The notes under the pieces were generated by a model that was given only the letters and a program-made list of their open reading frames with translations, was not told where the DNA came from and searched no databases. DNA of 64,000 nt. Origin: Verrucomicrobiales bacterium (lineage in GTDB: Bacteria > Verrucomicrobiota > Verrucomicrobiia > Verrucomicrobiales > DEV007). A program made the translations under genes and the position numbers. Each line of letters opens with the position of its first letter. The stretch's first letter is position 1. Shown piece after piece: positions 61,592 to 64,000 of this stretch. The stretch is taken from the NCBI GenBank assembly GCA_029213005.1, contig JARGPI010000016.1:94877-158876 (forward strand). The letters run 5' to 3'.

Positions 61592-63811
61592 CTAAGCCTT
61601 TTTTACGACAATGCGACTTCCTTCGTGTTTCGAAACGACGATTGGGGTGCCTTTGGGGATAAATTCCCCGCCGGTGATGATATCGAGCATCTTGCCCTGA
61701 AGCCGGCCTTTTCCCGAGGGGCGGAGATCGGTGGTCGCTTCGCCCTCCCAGCCGACGTAGGAAATGGATTCCCGCTCTCCGGCTTCGGAAAAGGACGCGG
61801 TCTGTCCATCGATCGAGGGGCCGGCCGGTACCACTTCTTTTAGCGTGAGGAAGCCACCAAACTTGGTTTTGGGCAAAAATCGCATCAGAAGCAATATCAG
61901 GGCAACGCCTCCGATCAGTCCCAGTCCCATGGTGTTGAATCCGGTTCGCAAGATGGAAAACCAGCCTCCGGAACCTTCGCCTTCCCAGCCGCCGGAGGAG
62001 GGGAGGTCTTCCCATTTCCATTCCAGATCGACGCGGTCGACCATGGCCAGCCAGAGTGAACCGATCACCATCAGGCCACCGACGAGGGCGGGGATCATCG
62101 CCCCGGGGAAAAGAAAAATTTCAACGCCGATCAGGATTAGTCCCAGCACAAAAAGCACCGCCAACTCATAGCCCGCCAGATTTCCCGCGACATTGTTGCC
62201 GAAGAAATAGAGCGCAAAGGCACCGAGACCGATCAGCCCGGGCAGGGCGAAGCCAGGCGTTTTCATCTCCAGGTAAACCCCGGCGATCCCGATGATGATC
62301 AGTATCGCGGAAAATTTCTGGACCCAGGTCGCAAAGCTTTCCAGTCCCAGTGACTGGGCGGTCACGATTTCCCCGGCTAGCCCTTCCTGCTTGACGAGGT
62401 CCTCTAAATTATTGGCGATCCCTTTCGCTAGAACTGGCTTTCCGTTGATGATTTCGGTGGCTTCGATGGTGTTTAAATTGAGCACTTCGCCTTCGTCATG
62501 GATCACGGTACCGCCGATTTTTACCTGTTTCTTCCGGGTCACAAACGCTTCCGCAATGTCCGGATTGTGACCTTTCAACTCGGCCATATTGCGGACCACA
62601 CTGATGATCATCTGGGTCTGCTTGCTGTCCATCGCGCTGGATAGATCACCGCCCGTTCCCGTTACGACCAGGGCGGAGCCGATCGATGCTGCGGGGCGCA
62701 TGTAGATGTGATCCGTCCCGAGGGCGACGATAGCCCCTGCCGATTCGGCCCGGGTATTCACAAAAGAATAGGTCGGGATGGAGACGTCTTGCAGGCTGTT
62801 GAGGATCAGGCCCTGGGTGTACCAGGCGTAGCCGCCGGGCGTGTCGAGGTCAAAAATGACAGCGGTCGCGCCATCGAGTTGAGCTTTCTTCAGCGTGCGG
62901 TCCATAAAGTCGAACTGCGCTTCGCCACTGGAAAGGGCATCGGTTCCGACCTCCAGCACGACGATTTTGCCCTGATAACTGTCGCCGGTCCGCTTCGAGA
63001 AAAGTCCGTCCGAGATTTCCGGTTTCTCCTGCGTTTTATTCTCGATAGCGGTCTTGAGGCGCGCCTGGTTCCGGAACTGTACAAATTCCTTCGGGGAAAA
63101 TGTCAGGGTATCGCCTTTGAGTTTTTCCTCTTTTAGAAGGGCTTCGATCGAAGGGGAAATCCCTTTCCCAAGTAGAGTTTTGCCATCAGCCACCTTTTTC
63201 ACCGCCTCCGCGGCGGTCAGAGTGAGGATTTCGCCCCGTTTCGAAATGACATCGCTGCCGTAAATGACCTCCAGTTCGCTGTCGATAAATGCCTCGACCA
63301 GCTCGGGGCGATGCCCTTTGACCTTGGCCACGCTGCGGGCCCGGGCTTTAAGCAGCGAGAGTTGCTGAGACATTTCCCGCTTTTGGACCTCCTCATTCTC
63401 GTTATCGGAAAGTTTGATTCCGGCACCGCCGATGATGCCGCTTTTCGTCAGGTAAATCGTATCGCTCCCCACTGCGATGAGCGAGCCGGCCCCCGTTGCG
63501 GAAGAGTTCACGTAGGCGATGGTGGGGACTTTGATTTCCGCCAGTCTTTCGAGAATCCTCTCCTGGAACTCCCACGAGATGTAGCCTTTCACATTGATAT
63601 CGAAGACAATGGTCTTGACCTCTTCCTCCTGCGCTTTGGCGAGGAGCTGCTCGAATTCCCGGATTCCGCGCGAGGTTTGGAAATCATCAGACCGCAGTTT
63701 CACGACCACAATTTTATCCTTCAGCGTATCAGATTCCTGAGCCTGAAGTCCCGGAAATAAACCGAGACAGCAAAATATAAAAAGCTCACGAAACCCGGGG
63801 CACTTACTCAT
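61592..63811 (-). CDS. NfeD-type membrane serine protease with tandem ClpP-like domains
   Basis: 739 aa. Signal peptide, then two SppA/ClpP-like domains: the first (about 30-250) has GAGSLIAVG where a Ser nucleophile is expected, the second (about 270-490) keeps it (FVNTRAESAGAIVALG) with DTPGGYAW for the oxyanion part. Four or five membrane helices follow (about 510-640), and a C-terminal NfeD OB-fold (EGEATTDLRPSGKGRL, IPKGTPIVV). STOPP/NfeD proteins cleave membrane proteins such as stomatins; no stomatin gene adjoins. A four-unit palindromic repeat array lies just upstream. Confidence 0.88.
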   Translation of the reverse strand: MSKCPGFRELFIFCCLGLFPGLQAQESDTLKDKIVVVKLRSDDFQTSRGIREFEQLLAKAQEEEVKTIVFDINVKGYISWEFQERILERLAEIKVPTIAYVNSSATGAGSLIAVGSDTIYLTKSGIIGGAGIKLSDNENEEVQKREMSQQLSLLKARARSVAKVKGHRPELVEAFIDSELEVIYGSDVISKRGEILTLTAAEAVKKVADGKTLLGKGISPSIEALLKEEKLKGDTLTFSPKEFVQFRNQARLKTAIENKTQEKPEISDGLFSKRTGDSYQGKIVVLEVGTDALSSGEAQFDFMDRTLKKAQLDGATAVIFDLDTPGGYAWYTQGLILNSLQDVSIPTYSFVNTRAESAGAIVALGTDHIYMRPAASIGSALVVTGTGGDLSSAMDSKQTQMIISVVRNMAELKGHNPDIAEAFVTRKKQVKIGGTVIHDEGEVLNLNTIEATEIINGKPVLAKGIANNLEDLVKQEGLAGEIVTAQSLGLESFATWVQKFSAILIIIGIAGVYLEMKTPGFALPGLIGLGAFALYFFGNNVAGNLAGYELAVLFVLGLILIGVEIFLFPGAMIPALVGGLMVIGSLWLAMVDRVDLEWKWEDLPSSGGWEGEGSGGWFSILRTGFNTMGLGLIGGVALILLLMRFLPKTKFGGFLTLKEVVPAGPSIDGQTASFSEAGERESISYVGWEGEATTDLRPSGKGRLQGKMLDIITGGEFIPKGTPIVVSKHEGSRIVVKKA

Positions 63812-63849
63812 GGGGGCACTGTAAATTTGAGAAGCCCCTTTTGCAAGGT

Positions 63850-63932
63850 GAGTACCCCGTTACAATACCGGACTGTACCCTGTACAATACCGGACTGTAC
63901 CCTGTACAATATCGGACTGTACAGGGTACAGT
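63850..63932. repeat. Palindromic repeat array, 4 units in 22-bp phase (locus 4)
   Basis: Units at 63850 (degenerate: GAGTACCCCGTTACAAT), 63872 and 63894 (both ACTGTACCCTGTACAAT) and 63916 (ACTGTACAGGGTACAGT, opposite core orientation). Spacers are ACCGG, ACCGG, ATCGG. It is located 39 bp upstream of the nfeD start codon. From here to the window end I see nothing else. Confidence 0.9.
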
Positions 63933-64000
63933 CCCCCAATCTTTTCTCTTTTTCCTGCTCGTAATCTTGTTCTTGATCCCCGTTTTTCCGAGCAAGAGCA

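Noticed and set aside
61592..62021. Other-frame ORFs inside large genes (for example within nfeD, the giant protein gene and nuoG)
   Set aside because: Long open frames arise opposite GC-skewed coding sequence; they show no family motifs and wholly overlap well-supported genes.
1..64000. CRISPR arrays, phage genes, rRNA
   Set aside because: No spaced direct repeats of CRISPR size, no Cas, capsid, integrase or rRNA signatures were seen; the 22-bp arrays have 5-bp spacers and so are not CRISPR.

Overview
The window looks like a chromosomal segment of a free-living Verrucomicrobiota bacterium, possibly marine. Planctomycetota is the main alternative. Supporting features are a DUF1549/DUF1553 'cytochrome-like' protein, three secreted Cys-type sulfatases, Ser/Thr kinases next to an atypical sigma factor, a heparan-acetyltransferase-like membrane protein, a membrane pyrophosphatase, a giant secreted MG2-like protein, and Uma2 and HNH small genes. 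No rRNA, tRNA, CRISPR array, prophage or insertion sequence was recognised.

Layout. 1-5824 (+): end of infC, an HAD phosphatase, an unknown membrane-anchored protein, an orphan ABC ATPase and a DUF1549/DUF1553 protein. 5814-11957 (mixed): a GlnD-like nucleotidyltransferase with an eroded HD domain, msrA, a polysaccharide export lipid-bilayer protein, CvfB and a SelW-like gene. 12208-18703 (-): a sigma factor, two receptor-type Ser/Thr kinases and a secreted protein, the last three sharing one unrecognised C-terminal domain. 18877-27699: sulfatase with acyltransferase, sulfatase with an Nramp-like transporter, M42 peptidase, and several small or broken genes. 28510-35146 (+): nuoD-E-F-G-H-I of complex I; nuoA lies apart at 51964. 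35849-36516: a PIN-domain toxin-antitoxin pair. 37395-41625: a type II secretion/type IV pilus-like module. 41633-46575: amino acid permease, cardiolipin synthase-like protein, pyrophosphatase. 46765-50259: secreted alpha/beta hydrolase plus sulfatase. 50260-63811: a dihydropteroate synthase-like gene, small genes, nuoA, MDP-1-like phosphatase, GluQRS, the giant protein, an Rrf2 regulator and an NfeD-type protease.

The most interesting content is not visible to ordinary ORF calling. Two genes are interrupted by an in-frame TGA exactly where selenocysteine is expected: msrA (catalytic position, GUFW, TGA at 9161-9163, minus strand) and a SelW-like Rdx gene (CVQU, TGA at 11763-11765). In both, the TGA is followed at 19-21 nt by a hairpin with the same apical loop, AGUUU, as expected of a bacterial SECIS. 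This implies that the organism makes selenocysteine, although no sel genes lie in the window.

A second hidden signal is a dispersed repeat: 17-bp dyads (ACTGTAC-CCT-GTACAGT) in exact 22-bp phase, in arrays of two to four units at four intergenic loci (11964, 29783, 39245, 63850). One of these overlaps a start codon, and another lies just upstream of a structured, RNA-like stretch (12029-12181).

Other points worth a second look are the kinase/sigma operon with its shared new domain, several enzymes lacking key catalytic residues (GlnD HD, Cls second HKD, Nramp metal ligands, first NfeD protease domain), and a hairpin-T-run directly upstream of nuoA.
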